Source: an uncultured Lachnoclostridium sp. (GTDB taxonomy: Bacteria; Bacillota; Clostridia; Lachnospirales; Lachnospiraceae). Taken from it: a DNA stretch of 64,000 nt. The notes under the pieces are model-generated. The model did not search any database and was not told the origin of the DNA. It saw only the letters and a program-made list of their open reading frames with translations. The stretch covers positions 248,001-312,000 of the forward strand of contig CALWLW010000002.1 of the NCBI GenBank assembly GCA_944381625.1. The letters run 5' to 3'. This document shows, piece after piece, positions 33,416 through 42,201 of the stretch (positions are counted from its first letter, which is position 1; each line of letters begins with the position of its first letter). A program made the translations under genes and the position numbers.

Positions 33416-34435
33416 ATGAAGTTACTTTCGATAGCGATTCCCTGTTATAATTCAGAAGCTTACATGAGAAACTGTATTGAATCCCTGCTTCCCGGAGGCG
33501 AAGACGTGGAGATCATCATCGTGGACGACGGCTCCACGAAGGACAGGACGGCCGAGATCGCGGATGAGTACGCGGCAAAGTACCCCACGATTGTGAAAGC
33601 GGTGCACCAGGAGAACGGCGGGCACGGCCAGGCGGTCAATACAGGGCTTAAAAACGCCACCGGCCTGTATTTCAAGGTGGTGGACAGCGACGACTGGGTG
33701 GACGCGGAGAGCTACCCAAAAGTACTGAAAACACTGGGGGAACTGGTCCGGGAAGGAAACGCCGTGGACATGGTGATCTGCAATTATATTTATGACAAGC
33801 AGGGCGTCAAGCATAAGAGAACCGTGCGTTATACGACCGCCTTCCCTGTGGAACAGGTATTTACCTGGAATGATGTGAAGCATTTCCACCTGGGTCAGTA
33901 TATTCTCATGCATTCTGTGATCTACCGCACGAAGATGCTGCAGGACTGCGGCATGGAACTGCCGAAGCACACGTTCTATGTGGACAATATCTACGTGTAT
34001 TATCCGCTCCCGTATGTGAAGACCCTGTACTATATGGATACGGACCTGTATCATTATTTCATCGGCAGGGCGGACCAGTCGGTGAACGAGCAGGTGATGA
34101 TCGGCAGGGTGGATCAGCAGATCAAGGTAAACAAGATCATGATCGACCAGTACGATCTGAGATCCATCCAGAATACCAAACTCCGCAAATATATGGTCAG
34201 CTATCTGGATATTATGATGACCGTGTCGTCGATCATGCTGATCCGTTCCGGCACGAAGGAAAGCCTGCAAAAGAAAAAAGACCTGTGGCAATACCTTAAA
34301 AATAAGGATACAGGTCTTTACTACAAATTATATTTCGGCATCTTTGGCCGAGCCATGAATCTTCCCGGAAAAGGTGGGAGAAAGGTCTCTGTCTTTGCCT
34401 ACAAGCTTGCCAATAAAGTAATGGGCTTTAACTAA
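33416..34435 (+). CDS. family 2 glycosyltransferase
   Basis: GT-A fold transferase with SIAIPCYNSEAYM, IIIVDDGSTKDRT, HQENGGHGQAVNTGL and the metal site VVDSDDWVD. About 339 residues, with a C-terminal helical part. It follows glf and probably transfers a sugar to a surface polysaccharide or lipid. Its last 108 bases overlap the end of the convergent PAP2 gene. Confidence 0.9.
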   Translation: MKLLSIAIPCYNSEAYMRNCIESLLPGGEDVEIIIVDDGSTKDRTAEIADEYAAKYPTIVKAVHQENGGHGQAVNTGLKNATGLYFKVVDSDDWVDAESYPKVLKTLGELVREGNAVDMVICNYIYDKQGVKHKRTVRYTTAFPVEQVFTWNDVKHFHLGQYILMHSVIYRTKMLQDCGMELPKHTFYVDNIYVYYPLPYVKTLYYMDTDLYHYFIGRADQSVNEQVMIGRVDQQIKVNKIMIDQYDLRSIQNTKLRKYMVSYLDIMMTVSSIMLIRSGTKESLQKKKDLWQYLKNKDTGLYYKLYFGIFGRAMNLPGKGGRKVSVFAYKLANKVMGFN

Positions 34436-35062
34436 CAGGCCTGACTGATAGACCAGATCGTTCATAAACATTCCCAGCAGGATGCCGCAGATCACATCCA
34501 CGCAGGAGTGCTGTTTTAGAAATACGGTGGACAGGATGATGGATACGGCCAGAAGCCGCGATCCTCGGACTGTCCATTTGTTTTTGGCAAGTCCCGGCGT
34601 GTGAACCACCGCCATATGCGCGGCGATGGAGTTGAACACATGGATGCTGGGCAGGATGTTGGTGGACGTGTCCGCCTGGTACAGGAAGCAGACCATCCGT
34701 ATAAAGATATTGTCCCGGTCAAATTCCGCCGGCCGAAGCAGATGCCCGTTGGGATAGACTGCTGAGGCGATCAGAAAGATGGTCATGCCGGTGTACAGAA
34801 AGACAATATATTTATAGAAATTTTCCCGGTCCCTGAAAAAGAGCCATATAAATACTGCCGCGATGTACAGGAACCATAAAAAATACGGGATAATAAAATA
34901 TTCGCAAAACGGGATCAGCTGATCCAGCGGAAAATGGATCACGTGGTAGGGCCGCGCCTCCATCCGTTCCAGGAAGATGAAGCACGCCAGGTAAAACGGG
35001 AAATAGAGCGCTGTCCAAATATGCGGATAGTCTGATAAAAATGTCCGAAGCCTTTGCTGCAT
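34328..35062 (-). CDS. PAP2-family membrane phosphatase
   Basis: Six predicted membrane helices in about 244 residues. The PAP2 motifs are visible as LRPAEF, NILPSIHVFNSIAAH and a last part with KQHSCVDVICG, where His and Asp are spaced as in the family. Probably a lipid phosphatase or phosphotransferase acting on the outer membrane face. Start 35062 is behind GGAGGTTATATT. It converges on the glycosyltransferase gene with 108 bp overlap. Confidence 0.82.
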   Translation of the reverse strand: MQQRLRTFLSDYPHIWTALYFPFYLACFIFLERMEARPYHVIHFPLDQLIPFCEYFIIPYFLWFLYIAAVFIWLFFRDRENFYKYIVFLYTGMTIFLIASAVYPNGHLLRPAEFDRDNIFIRMVCFLYQADTSTNILPSIHVFNSIAAHMAVVHTPGLAKNKWTVRGSRLLAVSIILSTVFLKQHSCVDVICGILLGMFMNDLVYQSGLLVKAHYFIGKLVGKDRDLSPTFSGKIHGSAKDAEI

Positions 35063-35224
35063 AATATAACCTCCTCATGTTGTCTGCGATAATATCATAT
35101 GATTCTCAATTAAACAATAGGGAAAAAACCAAAGATTTCTTAATTGTTTCTGAACATTTCAGAAAGAGTCTGTGTAATGTGCTGAATTTTATGCAGCTTT
35201 TTGGCCTTGTTTTGGTTAAAAAGA

Positions 35225-35253
35225 TTGACATACCCAGAAATTGATTTTATAAT
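35225..35253 (+). promoter_or_regulatory. promoter of the ethanolamine regulator operon
   Basis: TTGACA (35225-35230), 17 bp, TATAAT (35248-35253): a consensus promoter. The transcript begins just before the tandem hairpin leader. Confidence 0.8.
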
Positions 35254-35259
35254 AGAAAA

Positions 35260-35329
35260 GACAAGCGGTGAAGCTGTCAGGAACGTAGCGGTGCAGCACG
35301 TAAGAAATGGGTTTCTTGCGTGCTTTTTT
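35260..35329 (+). promoter_or_regulatory. tandem-hairpin antitermination leader before eutV
   Basis: Hairpin 1: GACAAGC (35260-35266), hexaloop GGTGAA, GCTGTC (35273-35278), one bulged A. Hairpin 2: CGTAGC (35284-35289), hexaloop GGTGCA, GCACG (35296-35300), one bulged A. A terminator follows: GCACGTAAGAAA (35296-35307) with TTTCTTGCGTGC (35312-35323) and a T-run. The right arm of hairpin 2 is the left arm of the terminator, so both cannot form together. This is the design bound by ANTAR proteins, but loop position 1 is G, not the usual A; position 4 is G as expected. Confidence 0.65.
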
Positions 35330-35397
35330 ACGTCGTGAATATGCCGCCGGAAGACGGCGGCTGACATATTTTTGATACAGCGGGTGTGAAGAGAGTC

Positions 35398-35985
35398 ATG
35401 AAACAGACCAGAACGGTGATTATTGCGGACGATGATGAGGATATCAGAAAAATGATCGGCAGAGCTTTAAAGGGATCTTCTTATTCTGTTGCGGCGGAAG
35501 CGTCCAACGGCCTGGATCTGGTGACTTTGTGCGAAGAAAAACAGCCGGATATTGTCATTGCAGATATACAGATGCCGGTGATAGATGGTGTGGAAGCTGC
35601 TCGGCAGATTCTGGAAGCAGATCTGAGCCGTTGTGTGATTATGCTCACATCCTATGACGACGCCTCCTATGTGCAGGCGTCCATCGACGCGGGAGTGATC
35701 GAATATCTTACGAAGCCGATAGATCTGGATTCACTGATCCCGACCATGGACGGCGCGTTGGAGAAAAGCAGGGAACTATATCAGAAGCGTAAAGAACTGA
35801 ACAAGCTTGTGCGGAGGAAAAAGTCCCAGAATCTTCTGGATACGGCAAAGCTTCTTCTGATGGCAGACAGGAGCATGTCGGAGGACGAAGCCTATCTTTT
35901 CCTGAAAAATATTGGAAAAAGGAGAAAGATATCGCTGGAGGAAGCTTCCAGGATTGTGATCGGGAAAATGAGGAAAACAGAATGA
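35398..35985 (+). CDS. eutV: ANTAR-domain response regulator
   Basis: Receiver domain (about residues 5-120) with IIADDDEDI, phospho-Asp in IVIADIQMP, T/S in MLTSYDD and K in YLTKPID. A coiled linker leads to a C-terminal ANTAR domain with LLMADRSMSEDEAYLFLKNIG and SLEEASRIVIGKM. ANTAR domains bind paired hexaloop hairpins and prevent termination. Overlaps the kinase gene by four bases (ATGA). ATG 35398 preferred over GTG 35386. It probably acts on the two leaders in this locus. Confidence 0.9.
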   Translation: MKQTRTVIIADDDEDIRKMIGRALKGSSYSVAAEASNGLDLVTLCEEKQPDIVIADIQMPVIDGVEAARQILEADLSRCVIMLTSYDDASYVQASIDAGVIEYLTKPIDLDSLIPTMDGALEKSRELYQKRKELNKLVRRKKSQNLLDTAKLLLMADRSMSEDEAYLFLKNIGKRRKISLEEASRIVIGKMRKTE

Positions 35986-37325
35986 AAAACATGTGCCGGG
36001 AGCTGTGTGAAAAGTATACCTCTCTGGGGGAAGAACAGATCCGGGAGATTATGACATGGCTGGACGAACTGCCCAAGATTGCAGATTCTGAAGACTGCAA
36101 TGTGTATATCGACTGCATGTCCTTTTACGGCAGATCCTTTGTGGTCGTGGCGGAGGCGCAGCCAAAAGGAAAGCCTTCACTCTATGACCGGCCGATTATC
36201 GGTTCCATTATCAAACCCTACAAAGAACCGGCGGTGGAGAGGGCGTTTGCCTCCGGACAGCCGACGGTGGGCGTGGCGGGGCTGGAGATGCCCTCCGCAA
36301 AACGGGTGGTACAGTCGGCGTATCCCATTTTGTTCAAGGATGAAGTAATAGCGGTTCTTATCTATGAAAAGGGATTGGAGGAATACAATCCCGCCAGCGC
36401 AGATGAACCGGAAGAAGTCTCCCTGACTCCGGAAATCCTGAGTTTTCTGGAGGAGCTTACGGACGCGGTGCTGGTGCTGGATCGGAATGGAAGAGTGAGC
36501 TGTTTTAATACGGCGGCGAGAAAACTTTTTCGGCAGCTGGGTTATATTGATTCCCTGAAAGGGATGGGGATAGAGAATATCATATCCTTTAAAGACAGCC
36601 GTATACAGGAGTTTTCCATGAGCGGGCGTTCTTTCCAGGCGAAAAAGGTCCTGATGGACGCAAAACAGGGCGTGGAAGGAGTCGTGATCCGGGATATGAC
36701 AGAGCTGGAAAAGACCCGTGAGAGCCTGAAAAAGAGCCGTCTGGTAAAGACGGAGCTGCGCCATTCCATGAAAAACGGCCTGAGACTGCTGGAATTTGCC
36801 GATCGCAAATGCGCGGACAGGGCGAAGGATGAAAGTGCCAGAAGCGCATACCTGGATGCGGTGGGAAGAATCGGGGCGCTCAGAGCTTTGACGGAGGTCA
36901 AACTGGAAAATGGAGAGGCGAGTATAAAAGCAGCGCTGGAGCAGATCAGCAGGGAAATGCTTACCATGCTGAACGGTCAGAGGGGCAGGATTGATATTCT
37001 GATAGAAGGAGATGAGTTCCGGCTGCAGGGAGATATCTCCAATGTGGTGATTCTGGTTATCTACGAGCTGATCTGCAATGCTTTAAAATATGCATTTTCT
37101 GAAAAGCCGGAGGGACAGATCCGCGTCTGGATGAAGGACGAGGGCGTTCTTTACACTTTTGGCGTGGAAGATAATGGATGCGGGTTTGAACTTTCTCCTG
37201 AAGTGTGGGAGTCTTCTGTGGGGCTGGGGATGATACGATCCATGGTGAAAGACTGGCTGGATGGGGAGCTGCGCATCCATTCGGATGAAAAGGGAACGAA
37301 AGTCGTATTTGAGGTAATTGAATAA
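35982..37325 (+). CDS. eutW: sensor histidine kinase of the ethanolamine locus
   Basis: N-terminal sensing domain (about 1-140, with CNVYIDCMSFYGRSFVVVAE and GLEMPSAKRVVQSAYPI), a PAS domain (about 150-240), and a His-kinase_2-type core with the phospho-His in ELRHSMKNGLRLL. The ATPase has ICNALKYAFSE (N box) and VEDNGCGFEL (G box). No membrane segment, so it is cytoplasmic, as EutW. It would phosphorylate EutV when ethanolamine is present. Confidence 0.9.
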   Translation: MKNMCRELCEKYTSLGEEQIREIMTWLDELPKIADSEDCNVYIDCMSFYGRSFVVVAEAQPKGKPSLYDRPIIGSIIKPYKEPAVERAFASGQPTVGVAGLEMPSAKRVVQSAYPILFKDEVIAVLIYEKGLEEYNPASADEPEEVSLTPEILSFLEELTDAVLVLDRNGRVSCFNTAARKLFRQLGYIDSLKGMGIENIISFKDSRIQEFSMSGRSFQAKKVLMDAKQGVEGVVIRDMTELEKTRESLKKSRLVKTELRHSMKNGLRLLEFADRKCADRAKDESARSAYLDAVGRIGALRALTEVKLENGEASIKAALEQISREMLTMLNGQRGRIDILIEGDEFRLQGDISNVVILVIYELICNALKYAFSEKPEGQIRVWMKDEGVLYTFGVEDNGCGFELSPEVWESSVGLGMIRSMVKDWLDGELRIHSDEKGTKVVFEVIE

Positions 37326-37331
37326 AGCGGG

Positions 37332-37410
37332 CCGGCATTAGTGAGAATGCCGGATCATTGGGTAACGAGACTCAAAAATGCCGTCTGGACGGCCTTTTTG
37401 GGTCTTTTTT
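37332..37410 (+). promoter_or_regulatory. canonical ANTAR dual-hairpin leader and terminator before eutA
   Basis: Hairpin 1: CCGGCATT (37332-37339), hexaloop AGTGAG, AATGCCGG (37346-37353). Hairpin 2: TTGGGT (37358-37363), hexaloop AACGAG, ACTCAA (37370-37375). Both loops have A at position 1 and G at position 4, the ANTAR signature. The terminator uses a 17-base left arm at 37369-37385 and right arm at 37388-37404, then TTTTTT; hairpin 2 and the terminator share bases 37369-37375. Bound EutV should allow read-through into eutA and the structural genes. Confidence 0.85.
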
Positions 37411-37428
37411 CAGAAAAGGAGGGAAAAT

Positions 37429-38856
37429 GTGAGACAGGAAATATTCAGCGTGGGAATCGATATCGGTACTTCCACGACGCAGCTGATCTTCAGCAAAATT
37501 ATCATAGAGAATATGGCAAATGAATATTCGGTGCCCAGGATCAGCATTGTGGGGAAAGAAGTGATCTACCGCAGTGCAATCTATTATACGCCGTTGATTG
37601 GGAACCGGGAGATCAACGCGGAGGAAATACGCAGGATTGTGACCGGAGAATACAGGAAGGCAGGTTTCCGTCCGGAAGATCTCTCCACAGGCGCAGTGAT
37701 CATTACAGGAGAGACGGCAAGGAAGCAGAATGCCAGCGAAGTGCTGGAGGCGTTGAGCAGTATGGCGGGAGATTTCGTAGTGGCTACCGCCGGCCCGGAT
37801 CTGGAATCGGTGCTTGCCGCCAGAGGAGCGGGAACCGACGCCATATCCCGGACGCAGCATTTGACCGCCGCCAACGTGGACATCGGAGGGGGAACCAGCA
37901 ACATCGCGGTTTTCCAGGAAGGAAATCTCATAGGCACCTCCTGCCTGGATATCGGCGGGCGGTTGATAAAGGTGGAAAAAGGAAAGGTATCTTATATCTA
38001 TGAACGTCTGCAGAAGCTTCTGGAGAAACAGGGCATCTTTATTCGGGCCGGGGATACGGCGGACAGTTCTGCGATCCGCAAAGCATGTGAGTACATGGCG
38101 GATCACCTCTGCCAGTCGCTGAACCTGAAGAAACGTACGCCGGAGCATGCTCTGTTTTACACCAATCAGGGGACGCCAATTGATGGAGAGATTCATCTGG
38201 ATGCGCTGACCTTTTCCGGAGGCGTGGCGGACTGTATGGGACAGGAGGTGGAGGATGAGTATATTTATGGAGATATCGGCCCGGTTCTGGGGAAAGCGAT
38301 CCGTACGAATCCGGATTTCCAGAAGATCCGGATCTGTGAAGCTCAGGAAACCATCCGGGCGACAGTGGTGGGCGCAGGGACGCACACGACGACGGTCAGC
38401 GGAAGCACCATCTCCTACAGCGCCGGACAGCTTCCCATAAAAAATATGCCGGTGTTAAAAATTTCGGAAGGGGCGGAAAAAAGCCCGCGGCTGGTGAAGG
38501 AAGAAATAGAGCGGCGGCTCCCGCTGTATTATCCCGAAGGGAACGCGGAGCAGGTGGCAATCGCGCTGACCGCGGACAACTATACAGGCTTTAAACAGAT
38601 TCAGGAGCTGGCGGAAGCCATATTGGAAGGGGCGAAGGAGATCTACGGAAGTGGGTTTCCGCTGGTGGTCGTTACCGAAAATGATATTGCGAAGGCCCTG
38701 GGGAATACGCTGAGGTTCATGCTGGGGAAGGAAACGCCGGTGATCTGTCTGGACAGCATTTTTGTAAATGACGGCGACTACATTGATGTGGGAGAGCCGC
38801 TGGTGGAAGGAAGCGTTGTCCCGGTGGTGACGAAAACGCTGATATTCAATAACTGA
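37429..38856 (+). CDS. eutA: ethanolamine ammonia-lyase reactivating factor
   Basis: Chaperone-like ATPase that exchanges damaged cobalamin in EutBC. It has the actin-like fold motifs SVGIDIGTSTTQLIFS and NVDIGGGTSNIAVF, then FSGGVADCMG. About 475 residues. GTG 37429 is behind AGGAGGGAAAAT; the longer open frame overlaps the terminator. Lies directly after the ANTAR leader. Confidence 0.93.
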   Translation: MRQEIFSVGIDIGTSTTQLIFSKIIIENMANEYSVPRISIVGKEVIYRSAIYYTPLIGNREINAEEIRRIVTGEYRKAGFRPEDLSTGAVIITGETARKQNASEVLEALSSMAGDFVVATAGPDLESVLAARGAGTDAISRTQHLTAANVDIGGGTSNIAVFQEGNLIGTSCLDIGGRLIKVEKGKVSYIYERLQKLLEKQGIFIRAGDTADSSAIRKACEYMADHLCQSLNLKKRTPEHALFYTNQGTPIDGEIHLDALTFSGGVADCMGQEVEDEYIYGDIGPVLGKAIRTNPDFQKIRICEAQETIRATVVGAGTHTTTVSGSTISYSAGQLPIKNMPVLKISEGAEKSPRLVKEEIERRLPLYYPEGNAEQVAIALTADNYTGFKQIQELAEAILEGAKEIYGSGFPLVVVTENDIAKALGNTLRFMLGKETPVICLDSIFVNDGDYIDVGEPLVEGSVVPVVTKTLIFNN

Positions 38857-38873
38857 TGGAAAAGGAGGGAAAG

Positions 38874-39473
38874 ATGGAATATGGAGTTGTGCTGGCGCTG
38901 AACAGAAAAGCGGATCTGCAGAAGGCAGAAGAGGCGTTCGGACAGGCGGGAATGAAAAACCTGATCCGGGTATCCAACACGCTGGAGCTGATCCTGACCT
39001 GTACCTCCAGGGAGACGGATATTCTGATGATAGATATGGAATTACCGTTTATGGACTGTATGAGCGCAATCGGTTATCTTGTGAAAAACAGGAAACTGAA
39101 ACTGGTATTGGCGGTGGCGGATAACTGGGAGCCTTACTGGAAAAAAGAATCTCTGTCGGGGATTGATATCTTTATTACCCGCCCGGTTGAGCCTGCCAAG
39201 ATTATACCTGGATTGAAAGTGAATATCGCAAGGAAAGAAAAGCTCCTGAAACTAGAACAAGAATATGAGGAGGAAGAGGAAGCTTTTCGCAAGGACAAAA
39301 TCTTAAACTATACGCTGCATCTTTTGATAGATAAACTGAAATGCTCGGAAACGGAGGGAATGGCATATTTGAAAAAATATGCGGAAGCATACGGAAAGGA
39401 CGTCTACGAGATTTCAGGAATCTTTTATTCGATGCTGTGTATGGAAAAGAAATCTCAGGAGAGGAAGGAATAG
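38874..39473 (+). CDS. ANTAR-like regulator within the eut operon
   Basis: About 199 residues. The N-terminal half looks like a degenerate receiver: the usual acidic pair at the first strand is replaced by VVLALNRKAD, while ILMIDMELPFMD keeps an Asp at the phospho-site. A coiled coil (EQEYEEEEEAFRKDK) leads to LLIDKLKCSETEGMAYLKKYAEAYGKDVYEI, here shown for its spacing, which fits an ANTAR helix bundle. The role may be a second antiterminator or a partner that modulates EutV. ATG 38874 has AGGAGGG; ATG 38856 overlaps the eutA stop but lacks a site. Confidence 0.65.
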   Translation: MEYGVVLALNRKADLQKAEEAFGQAGMKNLIRVSNTLELILTCTSRETDILMIDMELPFMDCMSAIGYLVKNRKLKLVLAVADNWEPYWKKESLSGIDIFITRPVEPAKIIPGLKVNIARKEKLLKLEQEYEEEEEAFRKDKILNYTLHLLIDKLKCSETEGMAYLKKYAEAYGKDVYEISGIFYSMLCMEKKSQERKE

Positions 39474-39476
39474 GAA

Positions 39477-40841
39477 ATGAAATTAAAAACAGCGTTAAAT
39501 GGGCATGTATATCAATTCCGGGATGTAAAAGACGTCCTGGCAAAAGCGAACGAGCCGAAGGCAGCGGATCGGCTGCAGGGAATTGGCGCATCGGACGAGT
39601 CGGAGAGAGTGGCCGCGAAGGTCGTCCTCTCGGAAATGACGATTGGGGATATTGTGGAAAATCCTACGGTACCATACGAAAAGGATGAGGTAACGCGGAT
39701 CAATATCGACGGTATGAACAAGAGCACCTATAACCGGATGAAAAATATGACTCTGGGAGATTTCCGGGAACTGATACTGGACACCAAAACCACAGGAGAC
39801 GAACTGAAAAGACTGTCCAGAGGAATCAACGGCGAAGTTGCCGCGGCTGTGGCGAAACTGATGGGCGCCATGGACCTGGTCTGCGGAGCCGCCAAGATAC
39901 ATACAATCACCCGGTGCAACACCGCCATAGGACAGCCGGGCACACTGTCCTACCGGCTTCAGGCAAACAGTACGACGGACAATCCGGAAACGATTCTTCT
40001 GGGGGTAATGGAAGGCGTTTCTTTTGGCAGCGGAGACGCGTGCCTGGGGATCAACCCGGTGGAAGACAATTATGAGAGTACCAACCGCATCGCTCAGAAG
40101 CTGTATGAGTTTATGGTGAAGAACGAGGTTCCTACCCAGCTGGTTGTGCTGTCTCATATCACCACGCAGATGGACGCGCTCAAGAGAGGAACGCCCCTCT
40201 CCATGGTGTTCCAGTCCATAGCGGGCACTCAGAAGGCCAATGACAATTTTGGCGTGGATAAGAAGCTGCTCCAGGAGGCGTACCAGATCGCGTTTGAATA
40301 CGGGATCAGCACAGGTCCGAACCTGCTTTATTTTGAGACCGGACAGGGATCGGAAGTGACGATCGACTGCGATGAGGGCGTGGACGAGCTGACACTGGAG
40401 GGAAGAAAATATGGATTTGCCAGATATTTCAATCCGTTTATGCTGAACAACGTGACGGGATTTATTGGGCCGGAGACTATATACGACGGCAAAGAGCTTA
40501 TGCGGGCGAATCTGGAGGACCACTTTATGGGAAAACTCATGGGACTTCCCATGGGGATGGCACCCTGTTTCACGAATCATACGCCCATCAACATGGATGA
40601 CCAGCAGATGTCCACCATGCTTCTTGCCCTGGCAGGCGCCAATTATTATATGGGCATTCCCATGGGTGACGACGTTATGCTGGCTTACCAGGATACCAGT
40701 TTCCACGATGACGCGGTTCTGAGAGAACTGACGCACAGGACGCCGGCTCCGGAGTTCCATAAATGGATGATAAAGAAAGGGCTTATGGACGAAGAAGGAA
40801 GACTGACCCCGCTCGCAGGGGACGCGTCCATCTTCTTATAA
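39477..40841 (+). CDS. eutB: ethanolamine ammonia-lyase large subunit
   Basis: Adenosylcobalamin enzyme that splits ethanolamine into acetaldehyde and ammonia. It shows HTITRCNTAIGQPGTLSYRLQ (in part), LGINPVEDNYES, FETGQGSEVTIDCDEGVDE and CFTNHTPINMDDQQM. 454 residues, the normal length. RBS GGAATAGGAA. Lies 3 bp after the ANTAR-like gene. Confidence 0.97.
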   Translation: MKLKTALNGHVYQFRDVKDVLAKANEPKAADRLQGIGASDESERVAAKVVLSEMTIGDIVENPTVPYEKDEVTRINIDGMNKSTYNRMKNMTLGDFRELILDTKTTGDELKRLSRGINGEVAAAVAKLMGAMDLVCGAAKIHTITRCNTAIGQPGTLSYRLQANSTTDNPETILLGVMEGVSFGSGDACLGINPVEDNYESTNRIAQKLYEFMVKNEVPTQLVVLSHITTQMDALKRGTPLSMVFQSIAGTQKANDNFGVDKKLLQEAYQIAFEYGISTGPNLLYFETGQGSEVTIDCDEGVDELTLEGRKYGFARYFNPFMLNNVTGFIGPETIYDGKELMRANLEDHFMGKLMGLPMGMAPCFTNHTPINMDDQQMSTMLLALAGANYYMGIPMGDDVMLAYQDTSFHDDAVLRELTHRTPAPEFHKWMIKKGLMDEEGRLTPLAGDASIFL

Positions 40842-40859
40842 ATAAAAGGGGGGAAAACC

Positions 40860-41753
40860 ATGAACGAAAAGCAGATCAGAGAGTTAGTAGAGGCGGTTAT
40901 AAAAAATATGGACGAATCAGAAATAAAAAGACTCGCGGAAGAGGCCGGTTCCGGCAGTAAAAAGACCGCGGGAGCTTTACAGGATGACGGTATGATACCG
41001 GATATCCGGCAGGATGATTATACAAGTTACCTGGAGGTGGAGAATCCGGCTAATCCCACGGAATTTTTGAGAATCAAAAAACAGACCGACGCGCGGATCG
41101 GCCTGGGCCGGTGCGGGAACCGTTACCGTACGAAAGCCTATCTGCGGATTCTTGCGGATCATGCAGGGTCGTTGGACGCGGTTATGAGCGAAGCTCCGGA
41201 ATATCTGATCGAAGAAAACCATCTGTTTCCGGTGCAGACTCTGTGCAGGGATAAAGATGAATACCTGTCCCGGCCGGATCTGGGAAGACAGTTTTCCGAT
41301 GAAATGAAGGAAAGCATTAAGAAGTCCTGTACGATGGATCCGGACGTTCAGATTATTATTTCGGAAGGGCTGTCCAGCACCGCCATGGAGCGGAACACCA
41401 ACGACCTTCTGGCGTCGCTCCAGCAGGGATTGAAACTGGAAGGACTGTCGTCGGGGACGCCCATCTATGTGAAATACTCAAGAGTACCGGCGATGGATGT
41501 GATTACGGAGCTTACCCGTGCGAAGATCACGATCATGCTGATCGGTGAAAGGCCGGGACTTTCCACATACGCGTCCTTAAGCGCTTACATGACGTATGGC
41601 GGACATGTGGGAATGCCGGAGGCCGGACGCAATGTGGTATCCAACATCCACGCGAACGGAATCAACCCCACAGAGGCGGGCGCGCATATTGCGGCAGTGG
41701 CCAGAAAGATGATGGATCAAAAAGCATCGGGAACGGATTTGCAATTATTTTAA
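40860..41753 (+). CDS. eutC: ethanolamine ammonia-lyase small subunit
   Basis: Forms the cobalamin-binding complex with EutB. It has a variable N-terminal helix with LVEAVIKNMDE (targeting-like), then DARIGLGRCGNRYRT, DVQIIISEGLSSTAME and a C-terminal GERPGLSTYASLSAYMTYG. 297 residues. The amphipathic N-terminal extension may direct the enzyme to a microcompartment. Confidence 0.96.
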   Translation: MNEKQIRELVEAVIKNMDESEIKRLAEEAGSGSKKTAGALQDDGMIPDIRQDDYTSYLEVENPANPTEFLRIKKQTDARIGLGRCGNRYRTKAYLRILADHAGSLDAVMSEAPEYLIEENHLFPVQTLCRDKDEYLSRPDLGRQFSDEMKESIKKSCTMDPDVQIIISEGLSSTAMERNTNDLLASLQQGLKLEGLSSGTPIYVKYSRVPAMDVITELTRAKITIMLIGERPGLSTYASLSAYMTYGGHVGMPEAGRNVVSNIHANGINPTEAGAHIAAVARKMMDQKASGTDLQLF

Positions 41754-41798
41754 TCTGATATTATAATAAAAATTAGAGTCAAACAGGAGGAATTTGTT

Positions 41799-42083
41799 AT
41801 GGCAGCAAAAGACGCATTGGGAATGATTGAGACAAAGGGGCTTGTGGCGTCCATTGAGGCGGCAGACGCTATGGTGAAAGCGGCGAATGTGACTTTAATC
41901 GGTAAAGAGCACGTGGGAGGCGGCCTTGTAACCGTTATGGTGCGCGGCGACGTGGGCGCAGTGAAGGCGTCTGTGGACGCAGGTGCGGCAGCGGCGGAGC
42001 GGATCGGAGAGTTGGTGAGCGTCCATGTGATTCCGAGACCTCATGAGGAAGTGGAAGGGATCCTTCCAAAGTTGGGGGTATAA
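41799..42083 (+). CDS. eutM: microcompartment shell protein, hexamer type
   Basis: A BMC-H protein of 94 residues: [30 protein letters not shown] (key residues ETKG and EAAD) and [14 protein letters not shown]. It would form the flat hexagonal tiles of the shell. RBS AGGAGGAATTTGTT. Its start context suggests high expression. Confidence 0.95.
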   Translation: MAAKDALGMIETKGLVASIEAADAMVKAANVTLIGKEHVGGGLVTVMVRGDVGAVKASVDAGAAAAERIGELVSVHVIPRPHEEVEGILPKLGV

Positions 42084-42201
42084 CAGCCATAAGATGCCTT
42101 TTTGACAGGAACATGTATCCTGACGATATAAAAAGCTGAATCGAAGAGGAAATGCAGGCAGCAGGAATATCCTGGCTGCCTGCGGGGATGAGGTGAGGAA
42201 G

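Noticed and set aside
35343-35361. GCCGCCG/CGGCGGC hairpin just before eutV
   Set aside because: Stem is good but there is no clean T-run and the ANTAR-type terminator lies before it; may affect translation only.
40763-40960. Lys/Arg-rich open frame over the eutB-eutC junction
   Set aside because: Wrong frame shadow of two well-supported genes.
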